DNA of 64,000 nt from Nitrincola alkalilacustris (GTDB lineage: Bacteria; Pseudomonadota; Gammaproteobacteria; Pseudomonadales; Balneatricaceae), in NCBI RefSeq assembly GCF_008973755.1, contig NZ_WBOM01000011.1, positions 51,570 to 115,569 on the forward strand, given 5' to 3'. The notes under the pieces are model-generated. The model was not told the DNA's origin. It searched no databases and saw nothing but the letters and a program-made list of their open reading frames with translations. Numbering within the stretch: position 1 is the stretch's first letter; the number at the start of each line of letters is the position of its first letter. Below are positions 27,962-37,680 of the stretch, piece by piece. The position numbers and the translations under genes are program-made.

Positions 27962-28678
27962 ATGACAACGCGTACAGAGCTTTTATATTCGGGTAAGGCC
28001 AAATCGGTTTACTCTACAGATAACCCGGATTACATGATCATGCTGTTCCGTAATGACACTTCGGCCTTTGATGGCAAGAAGGTCGATCAGCTGGATCGCA
28101 AGGGCATGGTTAACAACAAGTTCAATGCCTTTATCATGGAAAAGCTGGAAGCTGCCGGTATCCCGACGCACTTTGAAAAGTGTCTGTCCGACACAGAGAG
28201 TCTGGTCAAACGTCTGGATATGCTGCCGATTGAGTGCGTCGTGCGCAATGTTTCAGCTGGCTCTATCTGCCGTCGTCTGGGTGTGGAAGAGGGGCTGACA
28301 CTTAACCCGCCAACGTTTGAGATGTTTCTGAAGAACGACGCGCTTGGTGACCCGATGGTCAATGAGTATCATATTGAGTCTTTTGGCTGGGCTACGCGCG
28401 ATCAGGTGGAAACAGCCAAATCACTGACCTTTCGCGTCAATGATGTGCTGAAGCAACTGTTTGACGATGCTGGTCTGCTGCTGGTTGATTACAAGCTGGA
28501 GTTTGGCATGTTCAAGGGACAGCTCGTGCTGGGTGATGAGTTCTCTCCGGATGGTTGTCGCCTGTGGGACAAGGAAACACGCAAAAAGATGGATAAGGAT
28601 CGCTTCCGTCAGGGATTGGGTGGTGTTATCGAATCCTATGAAGAGGTGGGGCGTCGTCTCGGTATCAATTTCGACTGA
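27962..28678 (+). CDS. purC: Phosphoribosylaminoimidazole-succinocarboxamide synthase
   Basis: SAICAR synthase of de novo purine synthesis, 238 aa when started at the ATG 27962 ([19 protein letters not shown]), with TGGAG seven bases upstream. The upstream in-frame TTG reads through the hairpin and is rejected. Conserved blocks: [32 protein letters not shown] and [14 protein letters not shown]. The bamC-purC neighbourhood matches Pseudomonas, except that the MBL-fold hydrolase gene between them there is absent. Confidence 0.97.
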   Translation: MTTRTELLYSGKAKSVYSTDNPDYMIMLFRNDTSAFDGKKVDQLDRKGMVNNKFNAFIMEKLEAAGIPTHFEKCLSDTESLVKRLDMLPIECVVRNVSAGSICRRLGVEEGLTLNPPTFEMFLKNDALGDPMVNEYHIESFGWATRDQVETAKSLTFRVNDVLKQLFDDAGLLLVDYKLEFGMFKGQLVLGDEFSPDGCRLWDKETRKKMDKDRFRQGLGGVIESYEEVGRRLGINFD

Positions 28679-28751
28679 TTATCAGGTCGATATTGAGGCC
28701 TCGGTATCAATTTCATGCAAAAGCAGGTCCATGTTAGTAAAGGAGAGGTAG

Positions 28752-29711
28752 ATGCGGGCAGTATTTCTTGACCTTCAGAGCCTGGATGACCTGGATCTGC
28801 AGCCACTGCGCAGCGTTGTCAGTGAGTTGGTCTGTCATCAGCAGACCGCTGTAGCAGACGTGCTGGATCGTATTCGTGGCTTCGATATTGTCATTACCAA
28901 TAAAGCGGTGCTGACGGCTGAAACCATTGCTCAATCTGACTCTCTCAAATTGATCTGTGTGGTGGCGACAGGGGTCAACAATGTTGATCTCGATGCAGCA
29001 AAGCAGCGTGATATTCCTGTGTGCAACTGTCAGGGATATGGTACTTCATCTGTAGCGCAGCATGTTTTTTCCCTGATGTTGGCACTGCATACGCGCTTGC
29101 TGGATTATCACAAGGCGGTTGGAGAGGGGCGCTGGAATCGATCAGAACAGTTTTGCCTGCTGGATTATCCGATACAGGAGCTGCAGGGCAAGACTCTGGG
29201 GCTGGTGGGCTATGGTAATCTTGGTCGCAAGGTGGCGGAGATAGCTCGTGCATTCGGCATGAAAGTACTGGTTGCACAGCGCCCGGGTGCAGAGCCGACA
29301 CAAGCGGATGACAGTCGTTTACCTCTGAATGAGATGTTGCCATTGGTGGATGTGTTGAGCCTGCACTGCCCGTTGACGGATGCAACACGGAATCTGATTG
29401 ATGCCAGGGCCCTCAGGTTGATGAAACCCGGTAGCTTCCTGATCAATGCAGCCCGCGGTGGCATTGTGGATGAACCTGCACTGGTGAGTGCGCTTCGCGA
29501 AGGGCATCTGGCGGGCGCCGCGACGGATGTGCTGCTAGAAGAGCCGCCGCGTCATGGCAATCCATTGCTGGAGCCTGATATTCCTAATCTTATCGTGACT
29601 CCTCATTGTGCCTGGGGAAGCTTTCAAGCGCGCAGTACAATCATTGCTCAGGCAGCTGAGAACATACATGCCTTCCTTGAGCAGGGATCACCGAGTCGTC
29701 GGGTTGTCTGA
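28752..29711 (+). CDS. D-2-hydroxyacid dehydrogenase (glycerate dehydrogenase-like)
   Basis: 319-aa NAD-dependent enzyme. The Rossmann motif is GLVGYGNLGRKVAEIA (residues about 150). Catalytic residues are seen in the NAARGGIVDE (Arg), the EEPP segment (Glu) and TPHCAWGS (His). The sequence fits the HprA/glycerate (hydroxypyruvate) dehydrogenase branch, but substrate choice is uncertain. Strong AAAGGAGAGG upstream of the ATG. It stands alone, convergent with rluA. Confidence 0.88.
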   Translation: MRAVFLDLQSLDDLDLQPLRSVVSELVCHQQTAVADVLDRIRGFDIVITNKAVLTAETIAQSDSLKLICVVATGVNNVDLDAAKQRDIPVCNCQGYGTSSVAQHVFSLMLALHTRLLDYHKAVGEGRWNRSEQFCLLDYPIQELQGKTLGLVGYGNLGRKVAEIARAFGMKVLVAQRPGAEPTQADDSRLPLNEMLPLVDVLSLHCPLTDATRNLIDARALRLMKPGSFLINAARGGIVDEPALVSALREGHLAGAATDVLLEEPPRHGNPLLEPDIPNLIVTPHCAWGSFQARSTIIAQAAENIHAFLEQGSPSRRVV

Positions 29712-29735
29712 TCAGCTCATTCCTCAGGATTTAAG

Positions 29736-30356
29736 TCAAAAAGGGCAAGCTGACTCGAACGCCAACCACTCCTCGCTGAGTGGATGTTGCAGTGCCAGTT
29801 GTTCAGCATGCAGCAATAATCTGGGTGAAGCCTCTCTGGCGTCGCCTTCGGCATAAAATTCATCACCCAGAATCGGGTGGCCAATAGCCTGCAGGTGTAC
29901 CCTGAGTTGGTGAGAACGGCCAGTGATGGGGTGCAGCAGCAAGCGAGACCCCTGATCGTTGCGCTCCAGGCATTGCCAGTGCGTCAGAGCTGATTTTCCC
30001 TGTTCATGATCCACTATCTGTAAGGGTCTCCTCTCCCAGTCACATCGCAGAGGCAGCTCAATGCTACCTTCATCCCCTCGTACCTGTCCGCTGACTATAG
30101 CCTGATAGCGTTTCTGTGTGATGCGATTCTGAAACTGCATGCTCAGATGGCGATGAGTCACGGCGGTCAGTGCCATGACCATAAGCCCGGAAGTGGCATA
30201 ATCCAGTCGATGGACAATACGTGCCGTAGGATACTGCTGCTGTACACGCCGCCAGAGGCAGTCCTGCTTCTCTTGGCCAAGACCCGGTACAGAGAGCAGC
30301 TGATGGGGCTTGACGACCACCAGCATCGCTTCATCCGCGTAAAGCACCGGAATCAT
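29736..30356 (-). CDS. rluA: RluA family pseudouridine synthase
   Basis: 206-aa enzyme that isomerises uridine in 23S rRNA (U746) and tRNA (U32) if it is the true RluA. The catalytic Asp is in HRLDYATSGLMV. The C-terminal HPITGRSHQLRVHLQAIGHPILGD is the family block, given here in part as GRSHQLRVHLQ. It lacks the S4 domain, as in RluA. Its start overlaps the rlmD stop by 4 bp (ATGA-type), coupling two rRNA-modification genes. Confidence 0.9.
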   Translation of the reverse strand: MIPVLYADEAMLVVVKPHQLLSVPGLGQEKQDCLWRRVQQQYPTARIVHRLDYATSGLMVMALTAVTHRHLSMQFQNRITQKRYQAIVSGQVRGDEGSIELPLRCDWERRPLQIVDHEQGKSALTHWQCLERNDQGSRLLLHPITGRSHQLRVHLQAIGHPILGDEFYAEGDAREASPRLLLHAEQLALQHPLSEEWLAFESACPF

Positions 30357-31690
30357 CGTTTTTTCTCAAACAGCGCCATGGATTCCACGTGAGAGGTCTG
30401 AGGGAACATGTCCAGTACACAAAAGCGCGTCATCCGATAGCCCTGACTGGTAAGAGTGGCGCTGTCGCGCACCAGTACAGAAGGGTTGCAGGCGATATAG
30501 AGGATGCTTCTCGCGCCTGTTTTTGACAGGCTTCTGGCCAGCTCTGCCGCCCCTGAGCGAGGCGGGTCCAGCAGTATCAGATCATACTTCTGGCGCATCC
30601 AGGCAGTTGCACTGCAATCCTGGCTGAGATCAGCACAATGGAAGCGGGTGTTGTCGCAGTGGTTCAGCGCGGCATTTCCCTGCGCACGCTCAACCATCTT
30701 CATGCTGCCTTCAACGCCCGTCACCTGGCCTGCCTGCTTAGCCAGCGCGAGGGTGAAATTGCCAAGGCCGCAGTAGAGATCCAGCACTTTGTCTGTAGCC
30801 TTTGGGCTCAACCACTCAAGTGCCTGAGAGACCATCCTGCGATTGACCTCACTATTAACCTGCAGGAAGTCGTCGGGCTCAAACTGAAGCGTTATATCAG
30901 CATCCGGCAGCTTGTAGGTTAAGTGAGGTGTGCTGCCGATTGATGTGAGTTGATGGTCGTTCAGTTCAAGATAAAGCTGCAGAGAAAGGGTGTTGGAAAC
31001 GCGCTTGAGTGCTTCTATCAGTTCGTCAGAGGGTTGGCGAGTGGCGCGGAAGGTCAAGGCGCCAGAGTCATCACCCAGAGTGATATCAAGATGTGTCAAA
31101 AGCTTCAGGTCAGAGAAGTGTTCAAGTTCACGATAAAGCACACTGAACAGTTGATCGGCACGCGGGTCCAGCACCATGCAATGTTCGATGCGAGTCAGTT
31201 TGTTGCTGTTTCTGCGCCTGAAGCCGATGATCAGGCTGCCATCACGCTGCAGCTGGTTGATACCGATGCGCGCACTGCGGCGGTATCCGGCAGTGGCTGA
31301 CTTAATGGGTGCCTCCACCTGTGTCGGAGTGACAGAAGCAAATCGAGACAGTTGATCCAGCACGGCTGATTCCTTGAAGCCGAGTTGCTTATCAAGATCC
31401 AGATGTTGCAGATCACAACCTCCGCACTCCTGATAATGCCTGCAGGCAGGCTTGATCCGATCCGGGCTGGTGGTGAAGCACTCAATCAATGTGGCTTCAT
31501 CATAACGACTGTGGCGCTTTTCCAGTCTGGCGCTGACGCTTTCACCGGGTAGTGCGCCCCTGACAAACACCGTTTTGCCATCATGCCTGGCTACCCCTCG
31601 TCCCTCGATGCTGAGCCCAGTGACATCAAGTTCAATCGGGGTTTGTGGAAGGTTCTGGCGGGTGTGTCGGGCTGTGCGTCGCTTGTGCAT
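30353..31690 (-). CDS. rlmD: 23S rRNA (uracil(1939)-C(5))-methyltransferase RlmD
   Basis: 445-aa RNA methyltransferase with an N-terminal TRAM domain (VTGLSIEGRGVARHDGK), a [4Fe-4S] site (Cys in KPACRHYQECGGCDLQH and IEHCMVL), the SAM motif VLDLYCGLGNFTLALA, and the catalytic Cys in IACNPSVLVRD. The promoter diverges from nfuA. Its stop overlaps the start of rluA. Confidence 0.95.
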   Translation of the reverse strand: MHKRRTARHTRQNLPQTPIELDVTGLSIEGRGVARHDGKTVFVRGALPGESVSARLEKRHSRYDEATLIECFTTSPDRIKPACRHYQECGGCDLQHLDLDKQLGFKESAVLDQLSRFASVTPTQVEAPIKSATAGYRRSARIGINQLQRDGSLIIGFRRRNSNKLTRIEHCMVLDPRADQLFSVLYRELEHFSDLKLLTHLDITLGDDSGALTFRATRQPSDELIEALKRVSNTLSLQLYLELNDHQLTSIGSTPHLTYKLPDADITLQFEPDDFLQVNSEVNRRMVSQALEWLSPKATDKVLDLYCGLGNFTLALAKQAGQVTGVEGSMKMVERAQGNAALNHCDNTRFHCADLSQDCSATAWMRQKYDLILLDPPRSGAAELARSLSKTGARSILYIACNPSVLVRDSATLTSQGYRMTRFCVLDMFPQTSHVESMALFEKKR

Positions 31691-31847
31691 GGTCGAGTCT
31701 CGAAAACAGGAGCGCTAATATTACCAGTTTCAGAGATAAAAACCCCAGTCAATACGACTGACTTATAATAACCTATCATTTTACTCGGAATTAATTTCGG
31801 TGTATGCTGTCTCACGCTTAGAGTCCAGATGCGAGTATTAAAGTACC

Positions 31848-32441
31848 ATGATAATTACTGTAACCGAGAGTGCTGAAGAGTATCTGTTTCAACTGCTCGA
31901 AAAGCAGAATGTTCCCGGCATCGCTGTACGTCTGTTTGTCACGCAGCCAGGTACACCCTATGCCGAAACCTGCCTGGCTTACTGCCGTCCGGATGAGGTG
32001 AATGAAGAGGATGAGATCATCGATCTTCAGAAGATTCGTCTCTATCTGGAGCGCAACAGTCTCGCCTACCTTGAAGAGGCGCGGGTGGATTTTGCCGAAG
32101 ATCGGATGGGGGGGCAGCTGACCATCAAGGCACCCAATGCCAAGATGCCCAAAGTCACGGCTGACAGTCCGCTGGAAGATCAGATCAACTATATCCTCTA
32201 CTCCGATATCAATCCGGGCCTGGCCTCACACGGTGGAGAGGTGAAGTTGATTGAGTTGGTGGAGGAGGAGGCGGGTCATGTCGCGATACTCAAGTTCGGT
32301 GGTGGCTGCCAGGGTTGCAGTGCCGTTGATCTGACACTCAAGGATGGTGTTGAAAAAACGCTGATAGACCGCATACCCGGCTTGATAGCCGTCCGTGACG
32401 TCACTGATCATACCGTGACAGATAACGCCTACTACCGGTAA
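31848..32441 (+). CDS. nfuA: Fe/S biogenesis protein NfuA
   Basis: 197-aa iron-sulfur carrier. The N-terminal half is a degenerate A-type domain ([20 protein letters not shown]). The C-terminal Nfu domain has the cluster-binding Cys-x2-Cys in [11 protein letters not shown]. It delivers [4Fe-4S] to target enzymes, and NadA, RlmD and ETF-QO in this window are plausible clients. The 157-bp region to rlmD contains a TATAAT-like element near 31765 and a CAGTC/GACTG dyad at 31746-31760. Confidence 0.95.
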   Translation: MIITVTESAEEYLFQLLEKQNVPGIAVRLFVTQPGTPYAETCLAYCRPDEVNEEDEIIDLQKIRLYLERNSLAYLEEARVDFAEDRMGGQLTIKAPNAKMPKVTADSPLEDQINYILYSDINPGLASHGGEVKLIELVEEEAGHVAILKFGGGCQGCSAVDLTLKDGVEKTLIDRIPGLIAVRDVTDHTVTDNAYYR

Positions 32442-32549
32442 TTATCTCTGTCAGCCAGTCTGAGTTGGCCAGAGGCAATGTCCATATGTGAGGGAGAGCG
32501 TTCGCTATCCCTTCTGTTGGCGCTCTGGGTTGCTTATTACCACCCGGAG

Positions 32550-32577
32550 CTTGTTTTCCATTTTCCGATCCCCATAA
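32550..32577 (+). promoter_or_regulatory. Sigma-32-type heat-shock promoter of lon
   Basis: CTTGTT, 14-nt spacer, CCCCATAA. Consensus for RpoH is CTTGAA-N13-15-CCCCATnT, so the -10 core and spacing are ideal. It lies about 137 bp upstream of the lon start, correctly oriented. This gives lon a long untranslated leader. Confidence 0.8.
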
Positions 32578-32713
32578 ATAGAATTAATTCCAATATCAGC
32601 TCTGTCTTCTATAGTGAATTAGTGGCAGGCTAGTCAATATCAGGGATCAGGTTTAACAGTTATCTTGCGGTTTCCCACACTGGTCAGCCGCTTTGCACAG
32701 AGGCAACCCTACT

Positions 32714-35143
32714 ATGGATCATATTGAAGCAAAAGATGATGCAGTGACCATCGAGCTTCCCGTACTTCCATTGCGAGATGTCGTGGTTTATCCGCACATG
32801 GTTATTCCGTTGTTTGTCGGTCGTCAGAAATCTATCCATGCGCTGGATATGGCCATGATGAACGATAAGCAGATTCTGCTTGTTGCCCAGAAAAATGCAT
32901 CTGAAGATGAGCCCGTTCCTGGCGATCTGTTTCATGTCGGTACCGTCGCAACTGTTCTGCAGATGCTCAAACTGCCCGATGGCACGGTAAAAGTGCTGGT
33001 GGAAGGTGAGTATCGCGCCGGTATCAAGAGCATGACGGAGCAGGAGGACTACTTTGTCTCCACCCTGTCGCAACTGGATTCAGAAAATGTCAGCGGCAGC
33101 GAAAGCGACATATACAAGCGCACCGCCATGGATCAGTTCGAACGCTTTATCCAGGTCAACAAAAAGATTCCCGGCGAAGTGCTGACATCACTGCAGAATA
33201 TCGATGACATCGGCCGTCTGGGCGACACCATTGCTGCGCACATGGCACTCAAGCTGGAAGATAAGCAGAAAGTGCTGGAGATGCTCAGTACGCGTCAGCG
33301 TCTGGAATATCTGATGTCGCAGATGGAGGCTGAAATCGATCTGGTTGAGGTCGAAAAGCGCATTCGCGGTCGCGTCAAGAAACAGATGGAGAAGAGTCAG
33401 CGCGAATACTATCTGAATGAGCAGATCAAGGCGATTCAGAAAGAGCTGGGCGATCTTGATGAAAGTGGTGCGACAGATCTTGAAGATCTCAAACGTCGCA
33501 TAGAAGCTGCCGAGATGCCGGAAGAGGCGCTGACCAAGACGCTGGCCGAGCACAACAAGCTGCGCATGATGTCTCCGATGAGTGCTGAAGCGACCGTTGT
33601 GCGCGGTTATATCGACTGGATGCTTCAGATTCCCTGGAAAAATCGCTCCAAAGTGCGCTTTGATATGCAGCGTGCAGAGAAAATCCTTAACGAAGACCAT
33701 TATGGGCTTGAAGAGGTCAAGGATCGTATCATCGAGTACCTTGCCGTGCAGAAACGGGTGAAAAAGCTCAAGGGACCGATTCTCTGTCTGGTTGGCCCGC
33801 CGGGAGTGGGTAAGACTTCGCTGGGTAAATCGATAGCACGCGCCACCAATCGTGAGTATGTGCGCATGGCTTTGGGTGGTGTGCGCGATGAAGCCGAGAT
33901 CCGTGGTCATCGCCGTACCTATATCGGTTCAATGCCGGGTAAGCTGGTACAGAAGATTGTCAAGGCTGGTGTAAAGAATCCGCTGTTTCTGCTGGATGAG
34001 ATCGATAAAATGGGTATGGATCACCGTGGTGATCCTGCATCAGCTCTGCTGGAGGTGCTGGATCCCGAGCAGAACAGTACCTTCAATGATCACTACCTGG
34101 AGGTGGATTTCGATCTGTCGGATGTGCTGTTTGTGTGTACCTCCAACTCGATGAATATCCCCGGACCACTGCTTGACCGCATGGAAATCATCAGAATTCC
34201 GGGATATACCGAGGATGAGAAGCTCAATATTGCCCGGAATTACCTGATTACCAAACAAATTAAGCAAAATGGGCTGAAAAATCAGGAAATTCGCTTCGAG
34301 GATGAAGCGATCATTGATCTGATCCGTTATTATACCCGTGAGGCCGGTGTGCGTGGTCTTGAACGTGAGATTGCCAAGATCTGCCGCAAGGTGGTGAAAG
34401 ACCTTTCACTCGGACGTATCGAGAAGAAAGTGGCTGTGATCAATTCCGAAAATCTTGAGTACTTCTGTGGTGTGCGCAAGCACAACTATGGCAGGGCTGA
34501 AGAGGAGGATCTGATCGGGCATGTCACGGGTCTTGCCTGGACACAGGTGGGCGGTGAGATACTGACGATCGAGTCGGCTGTTGTACCTGGTAAGGGGCGA
34601 CAGATCAGAACAGGATCGCTCGGGGATGTGATGCAGGAGTCAATTCAGGCAGCAATGACAGTGGTGCGCTACCGTGCACAAAGCCTGGGTATCAAGCCTG
34701 ATTTTCATGAAAAGCATGACATCCATATCCATGTGCCTGAAGGGGCTACACCCAAGGATGGACCCAGTGCCGGTATAGGCATGTGTACGGCTCTGGTGTC
34801 GGCCCTGACGTCGATTCCCGTTAGATCAGATGTGGCAATGACTGGTGAAATTACGCTGCGTGGACAGGTGCTGCCGATCGGAGGATTGAAGGAAAAATTA
34901 CTGGCTGCACATCGTGGTGGCATCAAGACAGTGATCATTCCGGATGAAAACCGCCGTGATTTGAAGGAAATACCTGAAAACATAAAGGCGGATCTCAGCA
35001 TCAAAGCGGTAAAATGGATCGACGAGGTTCTGGCGATAGCGCTGGTGCGCCAACCGGAGCCACTTTCGGCTGAAGAGGTCGAAGTTGTCAGTAAGGATTC
35101 AGGTACAACCAAGGGAGAGCCTGGGTCACTCAGTACCCATTAA
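32714..35143 (+). CDS. lon: ATP-dependent protease Lon
   Basis: 809-aa cytoplasmic quality-control protease. LonN domain from LPVLPLRDVVVYPHMVIPL; AAA+ module with Walker A GPPGVGKTSLGKS and Walker B LFLLDEIDKM; protease domain with the catalytic Ser in PKDGPSAGIGM and the Lys in GGLKEKLLAAHRGG. The ATG at 32714 is preferred (AGAGG upstream); the frame opens at TTG 32693. It is followed by hupB and ppiD as in many gammaproteobacteria, and has a sigma-32-type promoter. Confidence 0.98.
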   Translation: MDHIEAKDDAVTIELPVLPLRDVVVYPHMVIPLFVGRQKSIHALDMAMMNDKQILLVAQKNASEDEPVPGDLFHVGTVATVLQMLKLPDGTVKVLVEGEYRAGIKSMTEQEDYFVSTLSQLDSENVSGSESDIYKRTAMDQFERFIQVNKKIPGEVLTSLQNIDDIGRLGDTIAAHMALKLEDKQKVLEMLSTRQRLEYLMSQMEAEIDLVEVEKRIRGRVKKQMEKSQREYYLNEQIKAIQKELGDLDESGATDLEDLKRRIEAAEMPEEALTKTLAEHNKLRMMSPMSAEATVVRGYIDWMLQIPWKNRSKVRFDMQRAEKILNEDHYGLEEVKDRIIEYLAVQKRVKKLKGPILCLVGPPGVGKTSLGKSIARATNREYVRMALGGVRDEAEIRGHRRTYIGSMPGKLVQKIVKAGVKNPLFLLDEIDKMGMDHRGDPASALLEVLDPEQNSTFNDHYLEVDFDLSDVLFVCTSNSMNIPGPLLDRMEIIRIPGYTEDEKLNIARNYLITKQIKQNGLKNQEIRFEDEAIIDLIRYYTREAGVRGLEREIAKICRKVVKDLSLGRIEKKVAVINSENLEYFCGVRKHNYGRAEEEDLIGHVTGLAWTQVGGEILTIESAVVPGKGRQIRTGSLGDVMQESIQAAMTVVRYRAQSLGIKPDFHEKHDIHIHVPEGATPKDGPSAGIGMCTALVSALTSIPVRSDVAMTGEITLRGQVLPIGGLKEKLLAAHRGGIKTVIIPDENRRDLKEIPENIKADLSIKAVKWIDEVLAIALVRQPEPLSAEEVEVVSKDSGTTKGEPGSLSTH

Positions 35144-35177
35144 GCGCTTTCCCGCGGCAGAAAAGGGCTGCAGTCAG

Positions 35178-35207
35178 TTGACACCGGTTTCTGCGAGTTG
35201 GTATAAA
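35178..35207 (+). promoter_or_regulatory. Promoter of hupB
   Basis: TTGACA (perfect -35, 35178-35183), 18-nt spacer, then an extended -10 (TTGGTATAAA, hexamer 35202-35207). It ends 80 bp before the hupB start. A strong housekeeping promoter as expected for an abundant protein. Confidence 0.75.
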
Positions 35208-35287
35208 GTGCATGAATAGTCGCTTGGCACAGTTTTTAGAACAGAATAATGTACAGAACAAAATAATGATTCAATAAGGGGAACAAT

Positions 35288-35563
35288 GTGAATAAGTCTG
35301 AACTAATCGATGCAATTGCAGCGTCTGCTGATATTCCCAAGGCTGCTGCAAGTCGCGCTCTGGATGCAACGCTGGCTGCTGTTACTGAAGCTCTGCAGAA
35401 AAATGAATCAGTGGCACTGGTAGGTTTTGGAACCTTCTCTGTCAAGGAACGTGCAGCTCGCACTGGCCGCAATCCTCAGACTGGTGCACCAATTGAAATC
35501 TCTGCAGCAACTCTGCCTACCTTTAAACCGGGTAAGGCTTTGAAAGATGCGGTGAACAAGTAA
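35288..35563 (+). CDS. hupB: DNA-binding protein HU-beta
   Basis: 91-aa nucleoid protein. N-terminal dimerisation helices ([20 protein letters not shown]), then [20 protein letters not shown] with the DNA-intercalating arm (the RNPQTG turn containing the conserved Pro). Start is a GTG after AAGGGGAAC. It lies between lon and ppiD with its own promoter and a strong terminator. Confidence 0.97.
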   Translation: MNKSELIDAIAASADIPKAAASRALDATLAAVTEALQKNESVALVGFGTFSVKERAARTGRNPQTGAPIEISAATLPTFKPGKALKDAVNK

Positions 35564-35662
35564 TCTGACCCTCATCAGATTAAGTACAGGAGGCCTTGAA
35601 TATTCAGTGTACGGAGAAGGTCGAGATCCGTCAGTTGATAGACAGGGCCCCATGTCAAAATA

Positions 35663-35691
35663 AGCGCATTCTTACCGGGTGCGCTTTTTTT
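35663..35691 (+). terminator. Terminator of hupB
   Basis: Stem AGCGCA / TGCGCT with an 11-nt loop, followed by TTTTTTT. Classical Rho-independent terminator 100 bp after hupB and just before ppiD. Confidence 0.85.
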
Positions 35692-35721
35692 GTATATATG
35701 AAATAAGGTGTGTGGCAAACA

Positions 35722-37608
35722 ATGCTTCAAAAGATAAGGGATAATTCAAAAGGCATCATCGCCAAAGTGATCGTGGGTCTTATTGCACTGACCTTTGCAC
35801 TCTTTGGTGTTGAGTCATTGATCGGAATGGGTTCAGCTGAAAGGGCGCCGGCCAAGGTCAATGGTGAAGATATCAGTAGTCAGGAGCTTATGCGTGGTAT
35901 TGAGTTGCAGCGCCGCCAGATTCTGACTCAGATGGGTGCCAACGCAGATCCGGCCCTGCTGGATGATAATCGTCTTTACCGACTAGTACTGGATGAACTG
36001 ATTGAACGGACGTTGCTGGAGCAGTCCGCTGAAAGCCAGGGCCTTTATCTTTCAGAAGAGATGATCGATCAACTGATCGTATCGACTCCGCAGTTTCAGG
36101 TGAATGGGCGCTTTGATCGTAACCAGTTTGAAGCGATCCTGAGAAATTCAGGGTATACCCCGCTGATGTATCGTGAAGCCCTGCGCATTGAGAATCTTCT
36201 CAATCAGGAGCGTGCAGCTTATATTCTGTCTGCCTTCGCAACGCCTTCGGAAGTTCGTCGAGTCATTGCCATGGATCAGCAGTCACGTGATCTGGCTTAT
36301 ACCGAGCTGTCCCTTGCAGATGTGATGGCAAATCTGAGTGTTGATGTTGCTGACGTTCAGGCTCGCTATGATCGTGAGGCGCCACGCCTGCAGACAGAAG
36401 AGCAGGTAGTGCTGGAGTACGTATTACTTGAGCGTGATCAGTTTGTTGATTTTGAAGGTGTCAGCCAGGAGCAGTTGGAAGCAGCCTATAATCAGGTGCT
36501 GGCAACCTTTGGTGAACAGGAGGAGCGTGAGGCACAGCACATCCTGATCGAGATAGGTTCAGGGCGTAATGCTTCTGCTGCTCAGGCGCGCGCGCAGGAG
36601 CTCCTGGAAGAGATCAGGGCCGGTGCAAGCTTTGCTGAGGTTGCGCGTGAGGCTTCCGACGATATCGGATCAGCGTCATCGGGTGGCGACCTGGGTTTCA
36701 ATACTCGTGGCGTTTTTGCTGAAGCCTTCGAGAGCGCCCTCTTTGCACTGGAGGTTGGAGAGATCTCCGAGCCTGTACGTACCGAGTTTGGCTATCACCT
36801 GATTCGTCTGAACGATGTGCGCAAAGCGGAGCCACCCAGCTTTGCCGAGCAGCAGTTTGGACTGCGTGCCGAGATTGCTGAGCGTGAAGCGGAGCTGGAA
36901 TATGTAGCTGCCCTTGAGCGGTTGGCAGATATCTCCTTCTCAGCGGCGGATCTGATTGTTCCGGCCGAGGAGCTGGGTCTTGATATTCGTACGACCGAGC
37001 CTGTAACTCGTGAAGCTGGAGTAGGTCGTGTTGCTGGTGATACGCGTGTCAGAACAGCCGCCTTCAGCGGTGATCTGCTGAATGAGCGTCTTAACAGCAT
37101 GCCGATTGAGCTGGATACAGGATCTGCTGTTGTGGTGCGTGTCAAAGAACACCTGCCTTCTCGCCAGCTGACGTTTGAAGAAGTGCGCGAAAATCTGGAG
37201 CAGGTGCTGCTGGTTGAAATGGCTCAGGCGCAGTTGACCGAGCAGATAGCGCAGTGGCTGGTCGGGCTGCGCAGTGGTGAGCCGTTGGACAGGCTGGCTC
37301 CAGAGCAGAGCTGGTCAGAGTTCTCCGGATTGCAGCGCGATGCACGCGAGGTGCCTGTCAATGTTCTGCAGAAGGCTTTCTCACTGCCTTATGGCGATGC
37401 TCAGCAGAAACCCTTGTATGACAGTGTCACCCTGGCAAATGGCAACCTTGCGATTGTCAGGCTGGATGCCGTACATGCCGGTGAGCCTGATCTGAGCGAT
37501 GAGGAGGTCAGAATGATGGCCTCAATGCTTGCTTCACGCTTGGGTGAGCTTGATTTCCAGAGCCGCTTCAACTCTCTGAGAAACTCAGCGACGATTGAGC
37601 GTAGATAA
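35722..37608 (+). CDS. ppiD: Peptidyl-prolyl cis-trans isomerase D (PpiD)
   Basis: About 628-aa inner-membrane chaperone facing the periplasm at the Sec translocon. One N-terminal membrane helix (IIAKVIVGLIALTFALFGVESL), a SurA-type N-domain, one parvulin domain (REAQHILIEIGSGRN through SGGDLGFNTRGVF to FGYHLIRLNDV, about residues 270-360), and a C-terminal chaperone region. ATG 35722 fits the family start (MLQKIRDNSKG); the frame opens at GTG 35710. A bidirectional terminator follows. Confidence 0.94.
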   Translation: MLQKIRDNSKGIIAKVIVGLIALTFALFGVESLIGMGSAERAPAKVNGEDISSQELMRGIELQRRQILTQMGANADPALLDDNRLYRLVLDELIERTLLEQSAESQGLYLSEEMIDQLIVSTPQFQVNGRFDRNQFEAILRNSGYTPLMYREALRIENLLNQERAAYILSAFATPSEVRRVIAMDQQSRDLAYTELSLADVMANLSVDVADVQARYDREAPRLQTEEQVVLEYVLLERDQFVDFEGVSQEQLEAAYNQVLATFGEQEEREAQHILIEIGSGRNASAAQARAQELLEEIRAGASFAEVAREASDDIGSASSGGDLGFNTRGVFAEAFESALFALEVGEISEPVRTEFGYHLIRLNDVRKAEPPSFAEQQFGLRAEIAEREAELEYVAALERLADISFSAADLIVPAEELGLDIRTTEPVTREAGVGRVAGDTRVRTAAFSGDLLNERLNSMPIELDTGSAVVVRVKEHLPSRQLTFEEVRENLEQVLLVEMAQAQLTEQIAQWLVGLRSGEPLDRLAPEQSWSEFSGLQRDAREVPVNVLQKAFSLPYGDAQQKPLYDSVTLANGNLAIVRLDAVHAGEPDLSDEEVRMMASMLASRLGELDFQSRFNSLRNSATIERR

Positions 37609-37631
37609 CAGGCGCAGATAAGCTGGAATGA

Positions 37632-37675
37632 AAAAAGCCCCCAGAGCGCTGCGATAGCGCCCTGGGGGCTTTTTC
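37632..37675. terminator. Bidirectional terminator between ppiD and yejF
   Basis: AAAAAGCCCCCAG-AGCGCT ... AGCGC-CTGGGGGCTTTTT: a long stem with A-run on one side and T-run on the other, so it works for both ppiD (+) and the convergent peptide-transporter operon (-), ending at 37681. Confidence 0.9.
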
Positions 37676-37680
37676 TTTTC

